A program made the translations under genes and the position numbers. Shown here piece by piece: positions 62,611 through 64,000 of a stretch of 64,000 nt of DNA; the stretch's first letter is position 1, and the number at the start of each line of letters is the position of its first letter. The notes beneath the pieces are model-generated. The model was not told the origin of the DNA. It was given only the letters and a program-made list of their open reading frames with translations, and did no database searches. The stretch is from Edwardsiella anguillarum (GTDB taxonomy: Bacteria > Pseudomonadota > Gammaproteobacteria > Enterobacterales > Enterobacteriaceae), in the NCBI RefSeq assembly GCF_008801815.1, contig NZ_VZOX01000006.1, one strand, 5' to 3'.

Positions 62611-64000
62611 ATGCTACATCTCTTTGCAGGGCTAGATTTCCATACTGGCCTAATGTTAGTCCTCGCGCTGCTCTTTGTGCTGTTCTACGAAGCCATCAAC
62701 GGCTTCCACGATACGGCCAACGCGGTCGCAACCGTGATTTACACCCGTGCCCTGCGCTCGCAGATCGCCGTGGTAATGTCCGGTATTTTTAACTTCCTCG
62801 GCGTCATGCTGGGCGGCCTGAGCGTGGCCTATGCCATCGTTCACCTGCTGCCGACCGACCTGCTGCTGAACGTGGGCTCCGCCCATGGACTGGCCATGAT
62901 GTTCTCCCTGCTGCTGGCGGCGATCATCTGGAACCTGGGAACCTGGTATTTCGGCCTGCCGGCCTCCAGCTCCCACACCCTGATCGGGGCCATCATCGGC
63001 ATCGCGCTGACCAACGCGCTCATGACCCATACCTCCGTGGTGGATGCGCTGAACATCCCGAAGATGATTGAGATCTTCCTCTCGCTGATCATCTCGCCGA
63101 TCGTCGGCCTGCTGCTGGCCGGTCTGATCGTCTGGATGCTGCGCCGCTACTGGAGCGGAACCAAAAAACGTCGCCGTATTCATATGACGCCGGCCGAGCG
63201 TGAAAAGATCGATGGCAAACGCAAGCCGCCGTTCTGGACCCGTATCGCCCTGATCGTATCGGCTATCGGCGTCAGCTTTTCCCATGGTGCGAACGATGGA
63301 CAGAAAGGGATCGGTCTGCTGATGCTGGTGCTAATCGGCGTCGCCCCGGCCGGTTTCGTGATGAACATGGACGCGACGGGGTACGATATTGCCCGCACGC
63401 GCGATGCCATTACCCACCTGGACCAGTACTATCGTCAGCATCAAGCTGAGCTGAGCCACGTCATCAGCGCGGAGCCGGAAGTCCCGGCCAGCGAAGAGGC
63501 CAACGGCAGCAAGATCTTCCACTGCGACCCCGCCCGGGCCCAGGTCGCCATCGCCAGCGCGCAGGGTATGCTGACCGATCTGCAAAGCTACGATCAGCTG
63601 AGCGTCGATCAGCGCAGCCATATGCGCCGCCTGCTGATGTGCGTCGCCGACACGGCCGGTAAGGTAGCCAAGCTGCCGGAAACCAACGAAACCAATAAGC
63701 GCTTCCTGACCGATCTGCGCAAAGATCTGCTGGCAACGGTGGAATATGCTCCGATGTGGATCATCGTCGCCGTTGCCCTCGCCCTGTCGCTGGGCACCAT
63801 GGTCGGCTGGCGTCGCGTCGCCACCACCATCGGCGAAAAGATCGGGAAGAAAGGGATGACCTACGCGCAGGGGGTCTCCGCGCAAATGACCGCCGCGGTC
63901 TCCATCGGCGTGGCCAGCTACACCGGGATGCCGGTCTCCACCACCCATGTACTCTCCTCTGCGGTCACCGGCACCATGCTGGTCGACGGCGGCGGCGTAC
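62611..64000 (+). CDS. pitA: Low-affinity inorganic phosphate transporter PitA/PitB, cut by the window end
   Basis: 463 codons of an inner-membrane phosphate:H+ symporter that takes up metal-phosphate complexes. The start MLHLFAGLDFHTGL is nearly that of E. coli PitA. The PiT signature GFHDTANAVAT is at about residues 29-39, and its repeat FSHGANDGQKGIG follows in the second half. SSSHTLIGA and SVSTTHVLSS-type loops (PVSTTHVLSSAVTGTM here) are conserved. About 35-40 C-terminal residues lie beyond the window. PitA versus PitB cannot be decided; a shared theme with the neighbouring Mg2+ importer is possible, since Pit moves MgHPO4. Confidence 0.93.
   Translation, partial: MLHLFAGLDFHTGLMLVLALLFVLFYEAINGFHDTANAVATVIYTRALRSQIAVVMSGIFNFLGVMLGGLSVAYAIVHLLPTDLLLNVGSAHGLAMMFSLLLAAIIWNLGTWYFGLPASSSHTLIGAIIGIALTNALMTHTSVVDALNIPKMIEIFLSLIISPIVGLLLAGLIVWMLRRYWSGTKKRRRIHMTPAEREKIDGKRKPPFWTRIALIVSAIGVSFSHGANDGQKGIGLLMLVLIGVAPAGFVMNMDATGYDIARTRDAITHLDQYYRQHQAELSHVISAEPEVPASEEANGSKIFHCDPARAQVAIASAQGMLTDLQSYDQLSVDQRSHMRRLLMCVADTAGKVAKLPETNETNKRFLTDLRKDLLATVEYAPMWIIVAVALALSLGTMVGWRRVATTIGEKIGKKGMTYAQGVSAQMTAAVSIGVASYTGMPVSTTHVLSSAVTGTMLVDGGGV

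Overview
The window is a 64 kb stretch of G+C-rich enterobacterial chromosome. It is gene-dense, carries no rRNA, tRNA, prophage, insertion sequence or CRISPR array, and nearly every gene has a clear Escherichia coli or Salmonella relative. CRP agrees with the E. coli protein as far as I can recall it. The G+C content, local gene order, DUF1820 gene, second glgC and selenocysteine formate dehydrogenase suggest Edwardsiella or a close Hafniaceae relative. That genus call is an inference, not a proof.

Layout. 1-5.7 kb: an L-ribulose-5-phosphate 4-epimerase (ulaF type), yhfK, crp, yheU and yheT, and a LysE-type exporter. 5.7-25.1 kb: malT, then a co-directional run malP-malQ-glgC paralogue-glgB-glgX-glgC-glgA-glgP, joining maltodextrin breakdown directly to glycogen synthesis and breakdown. 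25.1-34.8 kb: glycerol and glycerophosphodiester use, with glpD, glpR, glpG, glpE, a Gln-rich yhhA-like protein, ugpQ and ugpCEAB. 34.8-39 kb: panM and a glycerate cassette (cdaR-gntP type permease-garK). 39-46.2 kb: rpoH with a visible sigma-E promoter, ftsXEY, rsmD, yhhL, yhhM, a DUF1820 gene and yhhN. 46.2-53.9 kb: yiiM, fdhD and the selenocysteine formate dehydrogenase operon fdoGHI-fdhE. 53.9-59.1 kb: yigL, pldB, asd, a BtsS-type sensor kinase and the Fur-controlled small RNA RyhB. 59.1-64 kb: an mgtB-type Mg2+ ATPase behind a long leader, and a pit phosphate transporter cut by the window end.

How the genes work together. CRP and MalT should link sugar status to the mal/glg block. MalP, GlgP, MalQ, GlgB and GlgX interconvert branched glycogen and linear maltodextrin, while the two GlgC proteins and GlgA feed synthesis. 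UgpBAEC-UgpQ yields glycerol-3-phosphate, which GlpD oxidises under GlpR control. FdhD and FdhE mature the FdoGHI enzyme encoded beside them. RyhB would tie iron status to such iron-rich enzymes.

Most notable: a glgC paralogue with an altered allosteric site; a perfect 15-copy 9-bp repeat inside ftsY encoding (Ala-Glu-Gln)15; a glpEGR block lying co-directionally upstream of glpD; an mgtB gene with no mgtC behind about 500 nt of unexplained leader; and a BtsS-type kinase with no response regulator beside it. I found no evidence for a wholly new defence or mobile system.
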